Origin: an uncultured Pelagibacteraceae bacterium
Lineage (GTDB): Bacteria > Pseudomonadota > Alphaproteobacteria > Pelagibacterales > Pelagibacteraceae
NCBI GenBank assembly: GCA_902533955.1
Contig: CACANV010000002.1
Coordinates: forward strand, 1 to 22,868
Length of the DNA: 22,868 nt
Direction: 5' to 3'
Shown one piece after another: positions 8,427 to 17,909 of this stretch. Within the stretch, counting starts at the first letter, position 1. The number at the start of each line of letters is the position of its first letter. The position numbers and the translations under genes are program-made. The notes beneath the pieces were generated by a model. The model did no database searches and was not told the origin of the DNA. It saw only the letters and a program-made list of their open reading frames with translations.

Positions 8427-8436
8427 AATACTTTCT

Positions 8437-9327
8437 ATGAAAAATTCAAAATATAATTTACCTGCAATATCAAACGAAGGTGGGCTTTCGGCATATTTAG
8501 CTCAAATAAAAAAATTTCCTATGTTAGATGCTGAGGAAGAATATATGTTAGCAAAAAATTGGCAATCTAGTGGTAACTTAAAATCAGCTGAAAAATTAGT
8601 AACAAGCCATCTGCGATTAGTTGCAAAAATTGCAATGGGTTATAAAGGTTACGGCCTTCCATTAAATGAAATGATATCTGAAGGCAATGTAGGGTTAATG
8701 CAGGCTGTTAAAAAGTTTGAGCCAGAAAAAGGATTTAGATTGGCTACGTATGCAATGTGGTGGATAAAAGCATCGATACAAGAATATATATTGAGATCCT
8801 GGAGTTTGGTAAAAATTGGAACAACTACTGCACAAAAAAAATTATTTTTTAATTTAAAAAAACTTAAAAATCAAATAGCGCCAAAAACTGAAGGTGATTT
8901 AAGAAACGAACATGTAGAAAATATAGCTAATAGGCTTAATGTAAGTGAAGAAGAAGTAGTTTCAATGAATAGAAGATTATCAGGAAAAGAACACTCCTTA
9001 AACTCTCCTGTAGGAGAAGATGGTGATGAATGGCAGGATTGGATTGTTGATAAGGAAATGGATCACGAACTTAAATACGCACAAAATGAAGAAATGGAAC
9101 AAAGAAAAGATCTTTTACAAGACTCAATTAAAATTTTAAATGAAAGAGAAAAAGAAATCTTATATTCTAGAAGACTTGCCGATGATCCAATCACATTGGA
9201 AAATTTAAGTAAAAAATTCAAAATTAGCAGAGAAAGAATAAGGCAGATTGAAAATAAGGCTTTTGAAAAATTGCAAAAACATATGATAAATTCTGCCAAG
9301 TCAAAAAACCTACTTCCAGCAAATTAA
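8437..9327 (+). CDS. rpoH: RNA polymerase sigma-32 factor (heat shock)
   Basis: Alternative sigma factor directing heat-shock and proteostasis promoters. 296 residues. Region 1.2 lies around GLSAYLAQIKKFPML (16-30), region 2 runs from HLRLVAKIA through GNVGLMQAVKKFEPEKGFRLATYAMWWIKASIQEYI (about 58-118), and region 4.2 holds a helix-turn-helix near 252-280 with SRERIRQIENKAFEKL. Decisive is the RpoH box QKKLFFNL (133-140), found in sigma-32 and not in RpoD or other group members. Cultured SAR11 genomes are reported to carry very few sigma factors, essentially RpoD and RpoH, so this would be a major global regulator. ftsH, a classical RpoH target, lies in the same window. It is convergent with purA, 65 bases apart. 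Confidence 0.96.
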   Translation: MKNSKYNLPAISNEGGLSAYLAQIKKFPMLDAEEEYMLAKNWQSSGNLKSAEKLVTSHLRLVAKIAMGYKGYGLPLNEMISEGNVGLMQAVKKFEPEKGFRLATYAMWWIKASIQEYILRSWSLVKIGTTTAQKKLFFNLKKLKNQIAPKTEGDLRNEHVENIANRLNVSEEEVVSMNRRLSGKEHSLNSPVGEDGDEWQDWIVDKEMDHELKYAQNEEMEQRKDLLQDSIKILNEREKEILYSRRLADDPITLENLSKKFKISRERIRQIENKAFEKLQKHMINSAKSKNLLPAN

Positions 9328-9392
9328 AATTCTAAAATACTTTTCGTAAATTAATTGCAAAACTATAAATGTTTAATTGCTATTTCTGTAGA

Positions 9393-10682
9393 TTAATTAA
9401 AAGGATCTATTAAAAGAATTGTATCTTCTCTTTCTGGGCTTGTTGAAATACTTGATATTTTTGTTTCAATAAATTCTTCAATGGCTTTTACATAAATTTT
9501 TGCTTTTTCTGGTAAATCATCAAATTTTTTAATACCTTGTGTTTTAGATTTCCATCCCTCAAATTTTTTAAAAACTGGTTTAACATTTAATTGGTCTTTT
9601 AAAGCTGCAGGAAAATAATCAATTTTTTTTCCATTTAACTCATAAGCTACACATAAATTTATTTTATCTAATTCGTCTAAAACATCTAATTTTGTAAGAG
9701 CTATACCATCAATACCTGAGATTTTTATTGTTTGTCTTACTAAAACTCCATCAAACCAACCACATCTTCTTTTTCTGCTTGTCACAGTTCCAAATTCATG
9801 TCCCTTATCACCTAGATGATTTCCAATCTCGTCTTTTAACTCTGTTGGAAAAGGTCCTTCACCAACTCTTGTTGTGTATGCTTTTGTTATGCCTAAAACA
9901 TAATTTATAGAATTTAGACCACATCCAGATCCGGTCGCTGCCGATGAAGCAACAGTATTTGAAGATGTTACAAATGGATATGTTCCATGATCCACATCTA
10001 GCAAAATTCCTTGAGCTCCCTCAAATAATATTTTCTTATTTTCCTTTTTGAATTCTTCAATTTTCTTCCAAACTGGCTGGGAAAATCTTAGTATTTTTGG
10101 AGCTATTTTTAATAATTCTTTTTTAAGATTTTCTTTTTCAAAAACTTTTTTTCCTAATCCCTTTCTAATTGCATTGTGATGGATCAAAACATTATCTAAT
10201 CTTTTATCAAGATTTTCTTCAGATACTAAATCTATTACTCTTATTGATCGTCTTCCAACTTTATCTTCGTATGCAGGTCCTATTCCTCTTCTGGTAGTTC
10301 CTATCTTTGCATTTCCAGCTGCATCCTCGCGTATTTCATCCATTTCTACATGAAAAGGAAGAATTAGAGTTGCTGACTCGGAAATTATTAAGTTGTTTTC
10401 ATCTACAGAAATTCCTTTTGACTTTATCTCATCTATTTCATCAATAAATGCCCAAGGATCAATTACTACACCATTACCTATTATAGAAATTTTATTTTTT
10501 CTAACAATTCCAGAAGGTAATAATCTTAATTTGTAAGTTTTTCCATCAATAACGAGAGTGTGTCCAGCGTTATGACCTCCTTGAAATCTAATTACAACAT
10601 CCGCATCACTAGATAGCCAATCAACTATTTTGCCTTTTCCTTCATCTCCCCATTGAGATCCTACGACTACAACATTTTTCAT
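9393..10682 (-). CDS. purA: Adenylosuccinate synthetase
   Basis: Joins IMP and aspartate using GTP to form adenylosuccinate, the committed step to AMP. 429 residues, a standard length. The P-loop QWGDEGKGK (10-18) has catalytic Asp13, and GHNAGHT (36-42) has catalytic His41. [16 protein letters not shown] covers the IMP region and [12 protein letters not shown] precedes the aspartate-binding part. TSRKRRCGW and the C-terminal LTKLDVLD match the GTP-binding side. Its ATG overlaps the thiD stop as ATGA, making it the last gene of the long minus-strand run. I see no intrinsic terminator in the 65 bases separating it from convergent rpoH. Confidence 0.98.
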   Translation of the reverse strand: MKNVVVVGSQWGDEGKGKIVDWLSSDADVVIRFQGGHNAGHTLVIDGKTYKLRLLPSGIVRKNKISIIGNGVVIDPWAFIDEIDEIKSKGISVDENNLIISESATLILPFHVEMDEIREDAAGNAKIGTTRRGIGPAYEDKVGRRSIRVIDLVSEENLDKRLDNVLIHHNAIRKGLGKKVFEKENLKKELLKIAPKILRFSQPVWKKIEEFKKENKKILFEGAQGILLDVDHGTYPFVTSSNTVASSAATGSGCGLNSINYVLGITKAYTTRVGEGPFPTELKDEIGNHLGDKGHEFGTVTSRKRRCGWFDGVLVRQTIKISGIDGIALTKLDVLDELDKINLCVAYELNGKKIDYFPAALKDQLNVKPVFKKFEGWKSKTQGIKKFDDLPEKAKIYVKAIEEFIETKISSISTSPEREDTILLIDPFN

Positions 10683-11491
10683 TTAAATTTATTTTTTATA
10701 ATAATACTATTTAAGTGGTTAATTGGGCCATGACCTTTTCCATAAATTGGTCTTGTCACAATTGCATGGTTAACATAATTAATTGCCATCTCACAAGATT
10801 TCTTTAACGTTTTTCCACAAGAGTAATAAGTAGCAATTGCGCTCGATAAAGTACAGCCAGTGCCATGTGTATTTCTTGTTTTAATTCTTTTATTAGTAAA
10901 AGTTAAAATATCATTTTTATTCATAAAGATATCATTCATCATATTTGACGAGAGATGTCCTCCTTTTAAAAGAACATTTTTTGCTCCTAATCTCAATAAA
11001 ATTTTACCAGCTGAAATCATTTCTTTCTTTGATGAAATTTTCATATTAGTTAAAATTTCAGCTTCTGGAATATTTGGTGTAATTAAACTTACTTTTTTAA
11101 TCAATTTATTTTTTAAAATATTAATTGATTTATCATCTATTAATTTGGTTCCTCCTTTTGCTATCATAACTGGATCTAAAATTATTTTTTTTATTTTTAT
11201 TTTTGAAAGTGATTTTATTACAGACTTTATAATTTCTACAGAATGAAGCATTCCAATTTTTATTGCATCTGGTTTAATGTCCTTTGCTGTAAACTCAATT
11301 TGTTTGGATATTTCTGTGCTTGAAACTGAAGATATAGATAAAACGCCAGTTGTATTTTGTGAAGTTATCGCTGTAATAGCTGTCATTGCGTAAGAGCCTA
11401 ATGATGTAATAGTTTTTATGTCTGCCTGTATTCCTGCACCACCCGATGAGTCAGATCCAGCAATAATTAATACTTTAGAATTTGGTTTCAA
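10679..11491 (-). CDS. thiD: Hydroxymethylpyrimidine (phosphate) kinase
   Basis: Phosphorylates HMP and HMP-P to HMP-PP for thiamine synthesis. 270 residues, ribokinase-like fold. The glycine-rich substrate motif [17 protein letters not shown] is at 11-27, DPVMIAKGG at 106-114, and the anion-hole segment [13 protein letters not shown] at 208-220 with Cys213. The first codon giving a full N-terminus is TTG at 11491-11489, one base after the glmM TAA; no upstream ATG is available, so a TTG start is the best reading. There is no TPP riboswitch or thiamine gene nearby. It sits between glmM and purA by operon convenience. SAR11 members that lack thiC need exogenous HMP, which this kinase would activate. 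Confidence 0.94.
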   Translation of the reverse strand: MKPNSKVLIIAGSDSSGGAGIQADIKTITSLGSYAMTAITAITSQNTTGVLSISSVSSTEISKQIEFTAKDIKPDAIKIGMLHSVEIIKSVIKSLSKIKIKKIILDPVMIAKGGTKLIDDKSINILKNKLIKKVSLITPNIPEAEILTNMKISSKKEMISAGKILLRLGAKNVLLKGGHLSSNMMNDIFMNKNDILTFTNKRIKTRNTHGTGCTLSSAIATYYSCGKTLKKSCEMAINYVNHAIVTRPIYGKGHGPINHLNSIIIKNKFK

Positions 11492-11492
11492 T

Positions 11493-12824
11493 TTAATTTA
11501 TCGATTTTTTTACAATATTAACACATTTAAATAGAAGTTTTTTATTTTCAGACTCTCCCATAACTCTAATTTTTGGCTCTGTGCCAGATTTTCTCACTAA
11601 CATTCTACCATATCCTTTGATTATTTTATTTGCTTTTTTAATAGCTTTTTTGCATTTTAATGAATGGATTATTTCTTTATCTTTAACAAATATATTTTCT
11701 AGAAGTTGTGGTGTAGGTTTAAATTTTGAAAATAATTCGCTGGCCTTTTTTCCTTTTCGCATTGAAAAAAGTATTTCTAGCGCTACCAACAAACCATCTC
11801 CTGTAGTTGCAAATTTACCAAGTATTATGTGTCCAGATTGCTCACCTCCTAAATTAAATTTATACCTTTGCATTTTCTCTTTTACATATCTATCTCCAAC
11901 ATCTGCTCTAATAAATTTTATTTTATGATTTTTAAAAAATTTTTCTAACCCATAATTCGACATCAAAGTCCCTACTACACCACCTTTAAGAATTTTTTTT
12001 CTTTTCCATCTTTCTGCTAGCATTGCTAAAATTTGATCTCCATCTATTATTTTTCCTTTTTCATCGCATATAATTATTCTATCTCCATCCCCATCCAATG
12101 AGATTCCTATATTAGCCCTATATTTTTTTGTTAATTTTTTAATTTTTTCTGGGAAAGTTGAACCACAATTATGATTGATATTAAGTCCGTTAGGTGATGT
12201 TCCTATTTCAAATACTTTGGCACCAAGGGATCTTAACAATTTGGGTCCAGATTTATAGCCAGCGCCATTAGCACAATCTATAGCAATTTTTATTCCTTTT
12301 AGACTAAATCTTTTTGGAAAGTTATTCTTTATAATATCTATATATTTATCATTTCCGTTTTCTAATCTTTTCACTCTACCTAAAATTTCTGGATTTGAAA
12401 GATTTTGATTTATTTTTGCGTCTATTAAACTTTCAATCTTATGTTCAATTTTGTCCGATAGTTTCAATCCATCTGGTCCAAAAAGTTTTAGTCCATTATC
12501 ATAATAAGGATTATGGGAAGCTGTTATCATAATACCCATATTTGCACGCATCTTTTTTGTTAACATTGCCAGTCCATTAGTAGGTAATGGACCTAAAGTA
12601 TAAACATGCATCCCCGCAGAAGCTAGACCAGAAACAATTGCTGGCTCCAAAGTATATCCTGAAAGTCTCGTGTCTTTAGCAATTATTGCTGTTTGCTTAT
12701 TTTTTTTTAAGTTTTTAAAATATGTACCTACGGCTAATCCAAATTTAAAAAACATTTCTCCATTGATTTTATCAAGATTAACTTTTCCTCTAATGCCATC
12801 TGTTCCAAAATATTTTTTTCTCAT
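11493..12824 (-). CDS. glmM: Phosphoglucosamine mutase
   Basis: Interconverts glucosamine-6-phosphate and glucosamine-1-phosphate on the route to UDP-GlcNAc for peptidoglycan and LPS. 443 residues, full length, alpha-D-phosphohexomutase family. The active-site phosphoserine loop is TASHNP (101-106, Ser103), the metal-binding loop DGDGDR (244-249), the sugar-binding loop GGEQSGH (326-332) and the phosphate-binding loop RKSGTEPKIRVM near the C-terminus. TASHNP with GGEQSGH fits GlmM rather than ManB/AlgC. The ATG overlaps the folP stop (ATGA at 12824-12821), and the ftsH-folP-glmM order matches that in many Proteobacteria, including E. coli. Confidence 0.97.
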   Translation of the reverse strand: MRKKYFGTDGIRGKVNLDKINGEMFFKFGLAVGTYFKNLKKNKQTAIIAKDTRLSGYTLEPAIVSGLASAGMHVYTLGPLPTNGLAMLTKKMRANMGIMITASHNPYYDNGLKLFGPDGLKLSDKIEHKIESLIDAKINQNLSNPEILGRVKRLENGNDKYIDIIKNNFPKRFSLKGIKIAIDCANGAGYKSGPKLLRSLGAKVFEIGTSPNGLNINHNCGSTFPEKIKKLTKKYRANIGISLDGDGDRIIICDEKGKIIDGDQILAMLAERWKRKKILKGGVVGTLMSNYGLEKFFKNHKIKFIRADVGDRYVKEKMQRYKFNLGGEQSGHIILGKFATTGDGLLVALEILFSMRKGKKASELFSKFKPTPQLLENIFVKDKEIIHSLKCKKAIKKANKIIKGYGRMLVRKSGTEPKIRVMGESENKKLLFKCVNIVKKSIN

Positions 12825-13876
12825 ATACTTAATTTTAATTTATCAAAAACTTTAAGTGCTTGTTTTACTTCATTTACATCATGAACTCTTAAAAGTTGAA
12901 CTCCTTGTAAAGCAGAGTACAAACATGAAGATATTGTGCCACCAATTCTTTCGTTGCTATCATTTTTCCCTGATATTTGTTTAATAAATCTTTTTCTAGA
13001 TAAACCTAACATTATTGGAAAACCCAAAGAGTGAAAAATAGAAATTTGACTTACTAGGGTAATATTATGTTTCAAATTTTTACCAAAACCTATACCTGGA
13101 TCTAATATTATATTATTATGCTTAATATTTTTTGATCTAATAAAATTTATTTTTTCTTCAAAGTAATCATATATATCTAATATTATATTTTTAAATTTAG
13201 GATTTCTTTGCATTGTTAGTGGTGTACCTTTCATATGATGAATTACAAATGGAATTTTTTTTTTCTTTAAAATGCTAATCGTATCTTTGTCATATGTTAA
13301 TCCAGATACATCATTAATTAAGCTAATTTTATATTCTAAACTTTTCTTTATAATAAAACTTTTTCGAGTGTCTAAAGAAATAATAATTTTTTTTTTATTT
13401 AAAAAATTTAGTTTAGATTGAATTCTTTTCCACTCTTCATTGACATTTATATCTTTGGCTCCTGGTCTAGTTGATTCACCACCGATATCTATTATATCAG
13501 CTCCATCATAAATTAATTTTTCAATATGTTTCTCTGCTGAATAATTATTTAAAAATTTTCCACCATCAGAAAAGCTATCTGGAGTAACATTTAGAATTCC
13601 CATTAATAGTGGAACATTTTTAAAACTTAGTTTTGTAAAAAATTTTTTTTTTATAATATTTTCTAAATCCTTAATAATTTTATACTTTATTTTTTTTGGT
13701 AAATTATTTAATTTATTTATATTTATTTTTTTTTTAGATTTTCTGGTAATTAATTCAATTTGATCAAATGAAATTAAATTATTTCCATTAAGTGGTAATG
13801 ATTTTTTTTTCTTTACTTTTTCTTTTGAAATTTGCCCATAGTAAAAATTACACGCTCTTGTGTAATATTTATCCAT
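12821..13876 (-). CDS. folP: Dihydropteroate synthase with N-terminal extension
   Basis: Condenses p-aminobenzoate with hydroxymethyl-dihydropterin pyrophosphate to dihydropteroate in folate synthesis; the sulfonamide target. 351 residues, longer than the roughly 280 of E. coli. The catalytic TIM barrel begins at MGILNVTPDSFSDGG (92-106), with GGESTRPG (132-139), a DPGIGFGKN loop and GLSRKRF near the end. The first 90 residues are a Lys-rich segment containing LPLNG and FDQIELI. A comparable extension is, as I recall it, present in other alphaproteobacterial FolP proteins, so it is probably genuine and not a wrong start. ftsH ends six bases upstream, and glmM overlaps the stop. Confidence 0.95.
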   Translation of the reverse strand: MDKYYTRACNFYYGQISKEKVKKKKSLPLNGNNLISFDQIELITRKSKKKININKLNNLPKKIKYKIIKDLENIIKKKFFTKLSFKNVPLLMGILNVTPDSFSDGGKFLNNYSAEKHIEKLIYDGADIIDIGGESTRPGAKDINVNEEWKRIQSKLNFLNKKKIIISLDTRKSFIIKKSLEYKISLINDVSGLTYDKDTISILKKKKIPFVIHHMKGTPLTMQRNPKFKNIILDIYDYFEEKINFIRSKNIKHNNIILDPGIGFGKNLKHNITLVSQISIFHSLGFPIMLGLSRKRFIKQISGKNDSNERIGGTISSCLYSALQGVQLLRVHDVNEVKQALKVFDKLKLSI

Positions 13877-13882
13877 TTAGAA

Positions 13883-15775
13883 TTAATGAACTATTTTTGG
13901 TTTTAAGCCGATAGAGCCTAAAGCAGAATTTTGGTCATCCTCTCCGACTTTTAATTCCTCTTTATTTTTAGGAAATATATTTTTATTTATTAAGTCTTCT
14001 ATTTCTGTTCCAGTCAAAGTTTCATAAGTTAATAATGCTTTGGCCAACTTATGGAGGTCTTCTATTTTTTCAGTTAAAACTTTTTTTGCTCTACTATATC
14101 CTTTATCAACTATCTTTCTTATTTCGCTATCAACTTTTTTAGCTGTTTCTTCCGACATATTTTGTTGTCTTGCGACTGATCTTCCAAGAAAAACTTCTTC
14201 TTCGTTTTCGCCATAAGCCACAGGTCCAAGCTCTTTACTTAGCCCTGCCCTCATTACCATTGCTCTAGCTCTTTTTGTTGCTTGTTCAATGTCACTTGCA
14301 GCTCCTGTTGTTACCTTATCTTCGCCGAAAATTATTTCTTCCGCAACTCTTCCACCCATAGCAATGGCCATTTGAGCATGTAACTGCTCTCTAGTTTGAG
14401 AAACTTCATCTCTTTCAGGTAACTGCATTACCATTCCAAGAGCTCTACCTCTAGGTATTATTGTTGCTTTATGAATTGGATATGCTGCTTTTTCATTTAT
14501 TGTAACTATCGCGTGCCCCGCTTCATGGTAGGCTGTTAACTTTTTTTCCTCTTCAGACATTACCATAGATCTTCTCTCTGATCCCATCATAACCTTGTCT
14601 TTAGCTTCTTCAAACTCTTGATAAGTTACAATTCTTTTATTTTTCCTTGCAGCAAGTAATGCTGCTTCATTAACTAAGTTTGCTAAATCAGCTCCTGAAA
14701 AACCAGGGGTTCCTCTTGCAATAGTTCTAAGATTTACATCTGGCGCCATTGATATTTTTTTTGCATGTACTTTTAATATTTTTTCTCTACCAATTATATC
14801 TGGATTTGAAACAACAACCTGTCTATCGAATCTACCAGGTCTTAAAAGTGCTGGATCTAGGACGTCTGGTCTGTTTGTTGCTGCAATTATAATAACGCCC
14901 TCATTTGTATCAAAGCCATCCATTTCTACCAATAATTGGTTTAGTGTTTGTTCTCTTTCATCGTTTCCTCCGCCTAAACCAGCTCCACGGCTTCTTCCAA
15001 CCGCATCAATTTCATCGATAAAAATTATACATGGAGAGTGTTTTTTTCCTTGATCAAACATATCTCTAACTCTTGAAGCTCCTACCCCAACGAACATTTC
15101 AACAAAGTCAGAACCTGAAATAGTAAAAAAAGGTACTGCAGCTTCTCCTGCGATTGCTCTTGCTAATAAAGTTTTTCCTGTTCCAGGAGGACCTACTAAC
15201 AAACATCCTCTAGGTATCTTTCCTCCAAGTCTACTAAATTTTTTTGGGTCTTTTAAAAACTCTACAACTTCTTCGACTTCCTCTTTTGCCTCTTCAACAC
15301 CTGCCACATCATTAAAAGTTACTTTGCCTTTAATTTCATTCATCATTTTAGCTTTTGATCTTCCAAAACCCATTGCACCGCCTTTGCCTCCTTGCATTTG
15401 TCTCATAAAAAATATCCAAACAGCTATGAGTAAAAGCATAGGAAACCAAGAAAGTAAAATACCTAAGAGTGAAGGCATTTTTTCATCTATAGGACTAGCA
15501 GAAATACTAACACCTTTATCACTTAATTTTTGAATAAGATTTGGATCATCAGGAGCATAAGTAATAAAATTTTCCCCATTTGAAAGTACGCCTTTAATAT
15601 TTTTTCCTTGTATTTCAACTTGGACAACTCTTCCGTTGTCTACTTCTGATAAAAACTCTGAAAATATAATAGTATTATTTTTGCTTACAGACTTTTGGGG
15701 ATTTTTAAACATATTGTAAAGACCTATAGTTAATAAAACTATTATTCCCCACATTGCTAAATTTTTGAAATTCAT
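13883..15775 (-). CDS. ftsH: ATP-dependent zinc metalloprotease FtsH
   Basis: Membrane-anchored hexameric AAA+ protease degrading misfolded membrane proteins and regulatory proteins; in E. coli it also degrades RpoH and LpxC. 630 residues. Membrane segments lie at about 7-21 and 105-124 with a periplasmic domain between. The AAA module has Walker A GPPGTGKT (195-202), Walker B IIFIDEID (250-257), pore motif FVEMFVG (224-230) and second region of homology around 298-317 (RPGRFDRQ). The zinc site is HEAGH (417-421), with the third ligand Asp in the [10 protein letters not shown] segment. Promoter-like sequence of sigma-32 type precedes it. The 64-base gap to tilS is among the larger ones in this run. 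Confidence 0.98.
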   Translation of the reverse strand: MNFKNLAMWGIIVLLTIGLYNMFKNPQKSVSKNNTIIFSEFLSEVDNGRVVQVEIQGKNIKGVLSNGENFITYAPDDPNLIQKLSDKGVSISASPIDEKMPSLLGILLSWFPMLLLIAVWIFFMRQMQGGKGGAMGFGRSKAKMMNEIKGKVTFNDVAGVEEAKEEVEEVVEFLKDPKKFSRLGGKIPRGCLLVGPPGTGKTLLARAIAGEAAVPFFTISGSDFVEMFVGVGASRVRDMFDQGKKHSPCIIFIDEIDAVGRSRGAGLGGGNDEREQTLNQLLVEMDGFDTNEGVIIIAATNRPDVLDPALLRPGRFDRQVVVSNPDIIGREKILKVHAKKISMAPDVNLRTIARGTPGFSGADLANLVNEAALLAARKNKRIVTYQEFEEAKDKVMMGSERRSMVMSEEEKKLTAYHEAGHAIVTINEKAAYPIHKATIIPRGRALGMVMQLPERDEVSQTREQLHAQMAIAMGGRVAEEIIFGEDKVTTGAASDIEQATKRARAMVMRAGLSKELGPVAYGENEEEVFLGRSVARQQNMSEETAKKVDSEIRKIVDKGYSRAKKVLTEKIEDLHKLAKALLTYETLTGTEIEDLINKNIFPKNKEELKVGEDDQNSALGSIGLKPKIVH

Positions 15776-15782
15776 ATCTATA

Positions 15783-15810
15783 AAGTAAGAATTATTATAA
15801 ATTTAACAAG
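15783..15810 (-). promoter_or_regulatory. Candidate sigma-32 (RpoH) promoter for ftsH
   Basis: On the minus strand CTTG (15810-15807) is followed after 17 bases by CTTACTT (15789-15783), resembling the alphaproteobacterial heat-shock pattern of CTTG plus a C-Y-T-A-T-like -10. It lies just before the ftsH ATG at 15775. A sigma-70-like TATAAT also falls inside the spacer region. Match is partial and the region is AT-rich. Confidence 0.3.
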
Positions 15811-15839
15811 TGTCATTTTAACCTAAAATCCATAATTAT

Positions 15840-16889
15840 CTAAATTTCTCTATAAATAATGATTGATTTATTAACTTTTTCTAGAATACAGCCTGAAAGG
15901 GTCATTTTTTTAAAATTTTTTGATAATTTTATGTTTTTTATAAGACTTGAGATTTTGCTTCCTCGAGTATAATTTTTTTTATCACCAATTTTGTGAATCA
16001 GCTCAGAAAAAGATCTAAAAACTATCTCATCAGGTTGGTTAAAAAATTTTTGATTAATTATAACAGAATTTTTAATTTTAAAATATTTGGAATTATTTTT
16101 AAGATTTTGAGAAACATAAAATTCTATTGCTAGGCTACTTTTATAAAGATTTTCTAAAGTTGCTTTAAACTTATTCAATGTCAAACCTTCTTCGACTAAT
16201 TTTTTTAATAATTTTCTTATTTTAATTCTTAAAAAAATTTTATTTATATTTGATGGATCTTTTACAAAAAAATTAAATGTTTTGTTTGTTATGTAATAAA
16301 GATCTTTTTTTGAAATGTTAAGTAAAGGCCTCAAAATTAAAATATCTTTATATTTATTAATTTTTGTCTCTGTATTATAAAATGAGCTTAATCCTTTTAA
16401 GCCAGACCCTCTAATTAATCTTATAAAAAAATTCTCAAATAAGTCATCTTCTTGATGCGCGGTAAGAACTAAATGAATTTTTTTTTTTGAACATTGATTA
16501 AAAATTAGTTCATACCTTTTATCTCTAGCTTGTGATTGAATATTTGAAGAGTTTTTTCTTTCTTTCCAAGTTAAAATTTCACAGTCTATATCGAATTCTT
16601 TAAGTTTTTTGATTGTTAAATTAGCCTCTTCTGTGGATTCTGGTCTCAATTTATGATCAACAGTATAATAAAAAAAAGTCTTGTTATATTGTATAGAATA
16701 AGCTTTAGTTAAAAAAGCTAGTGCCATACTATCTGGACCACCTGAAACAGCTACACAAATTTTTTTATCAACATATCTTTCTATGTTTTTTCTAAATTTT
16801 ATAAATACTTTTTTAATTTTAGGATTTTTTACTTTATCAACAAAAAAATTATGAATTTTCTTTTTTGCACTCAAATTTCTTTTCTTCAT
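15840..16889 (-). CDS. tilS: tRNA(Ile)-lysidine synthetase
   Basis: Adds lysine to C34 of the CAU-anticodon tRNA-Ile so it reads AUA; essential, and AUA is frequent in this AT-rich genome. The PP-loop ATP-binding motif VAVSGGPDSMAL sits at 47-58 from the start chosen here (SGGPDS 49-54). VDHKLRPES and a TAHQEDDLFENFFIRL-type segment with GLKGLSSF complete the catalytic N-domain. I choose ATG at 16889 (349 residues); in-frame ATG at 16922 and GTG at 16943 are also open. Any of these overlaps the end of cpoB, by at least 41 bases. The PP-loop protein, the tRNA-like GSGLKG loop and synteny make identity firm; only the start is uncertain. Confidence 0.93.
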   Translation of the reverse strand: MKKRNLSAKKKIHNFFVDKVKNPKIKKVFIKFRKNIERYVDKKICVAVSGGPDSMALAFLTKAYSIQYNKTFFYYTVDHKLRPESTEEANLTIKKLKEFDIDCEILTWKERKNSSNIQSQARDKRYELIFNQCSKKKIHLVLTAHQEDDLFENFFIRLIRGSGLKGLSSFYNTETKINKYKDILILRPLLNISKKDLYYITNKTFNFFVKDPSNINKIFLRIKIRKLLKKLVEEGLTLNKFKATLENLYKSSLAIEFYVSQNLKNNSKYFKIKNSVIINQKFFNQPDEIVFRSFSELIHKIGDKKNYTRGSKISSLIKNIKLSKNFKKMTLSGCILEKVNKSIIIYREI

Positions 16890-17832
16890 ATTTTGCTTTT
16901 TGAAGCACTGATTGAGTGGCATTAGGATATTCTTTTTTAACACCCACGATCATTAAACAGCCCTGATCTTTTTCCCCAATTTGTACTAATGATACTCCAA
17001 GTTTTAATAAATTTATAGGAGCCTTTTCACTCTTTGGATATTTTTGGTATCCTTCTAAATAAGCTGAGGCAGCATCTGTATATAGCTGCCTAATTCTAAA
17101 TGTTTCTGCATACCAATATTGAGCATTTCCTGATAGTTCATTTTCTGGATTATTATCTACAAATTCTCTGAATGCTCTTTCTGCCATATTATAATCTCCA
17201 ACTTTTAAAAAACTTGTTGCAAATTCGTATTGTTCTTTTGGACTTCCTTTTGGTAAAATTTTTTCTTCTGACTTAAAAACCTCTGATACAACAGACTTAG
17301 TGGTTTCAACAGATTGGATCGATTGTTTTTCACTATTATCAGTCATGTCTTTATAAGATATTGATCCAAGTTCTTGGGGCTTAGAAGAACCAGGTAAAAT
17401 TTTATTTTTATTTAAATTTTGTTTTGGCAAAGATGTTGTGGAATTATCAGAAGTAGAATTATTTTCTAATTGTTGAAATCTTAATTGATTGTCAGCCTGA
17501 ACTTTTGAAAGTCTTGCAGACAATTTATCAATTTGAAAATTAATTTCTTCATACCTATTTATTAAGTCCTGTATTATTTTTTCAAGTTCAGAAAGTTTGA
17601 GCAAATGTCTTGTTAATGCATTTTCTGTATCTTGATTATTTAATTCACTAGAGGATTTTTTTTGTGATTCAGAAAATGATTCTGAATATACAGCTCTTTC
17701 TAAGGTTCTTAAGTCTTTTTGAATTGTACTTAAAATTTCTTTGACTTCAGAGTTTTCAGCATTTGCTATAGATGTAAATATAATTATGAAAGATAAAAAA
17801 AATAATAAAAACTTCTTTCGATATTGATGCAT
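16849..17832 (-). CDS. cpoB: Cell division coordinator CpoB (YbgF), TPR protein
   Basis: Periplasmic tetratricopeptide protein that couples the Tol-Pal machine to peptidoglycan synthesis during constriction. I take the ATG at 17832 (327 residues), which gives a compact signal peptide: basic MHQYRKK, hydrophobic LLFFLSFIIIF, and cleavage predicted after ANA (25). A TTG at 17862 would add ten residues. After cleavage comes a long Glu/Lys/Gln-rich coiled-coil-like segment, a low-complexity Ser/Asn/Thr linker, and then TPR-like repeats: FATSFLKVGDYNMAERAFREFVDNNP, then AQYWYAETFRIRQLYTDAASAY, then a third unit ending in KKEYP. Last of the tol-pal set, 47-77 bases after pal; its 3' end overlaps tilS. 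Confidence 0.93.
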   Translation of the reverse strand: MHQYRKKFLLFFLSFIIIFTSIANAENSEVKEILSTIQKDLRTLERAVYSESFSESQKKSSSELNNQDTENALTRHLLKLSELEKIIQDLINRYEEINFQIDKLSARLSKVQADNQLRFQQLENNSTSDNSTTSLPKQNLNKNKILPGSSKPQELGSISYKDMTDNSEKQSIQSVETTKSVVSEVFKSEEKILPKGSPKEQYEFATSFLKVGDYNMAERAFREFVDNNPENELSGNAQYWYAETFRIRQLYTDAASAYLEGYQKYPKSEKAPINLLKLGVSLVQIGEKDQGCLMIVGVKKEYPNATQSVLQKAKYEEKKFECKKENS

Positions 17833-17909
17833 CAAAACATTACTAAATATAATAATGGCCAAATAAAGACCCTAATCCATCCATAAGTTTAGAGTCTTAA
17901 AAATTAAAT

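Noticed and set aside
9328..9392. Possible bidirectional terminator between convergent rpoH and purA
   Set aside because: The spacer contains a direct repeat TTAATTGC (9351-9358 and 9373-9380) but no stable inverted repeat followed by a T-run; a four-base AAAC/GTTT pairing is too weak to call.
10860..11246. Open frame of 128 codons on the plus strand inside thiD
   Set aside because: Antisense to thiD; its Phe/Ile-rich hydrophobic composition is the mirror of Lys/Asn-rich codons. No promoter, ribosome site or recognisable domain.
11479..11510. TPP riboswitch before thiD
   Set aside because: There is one base between glmM and thiD, and no thi-box-like conserved sequence is visible in the end of glmM.
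11581..11928. Open frame of 115 codons on the plus strand inside glmM
   Set aside because: Fully antisense to the conserved C-terminal half of glmM and lacks any motif.
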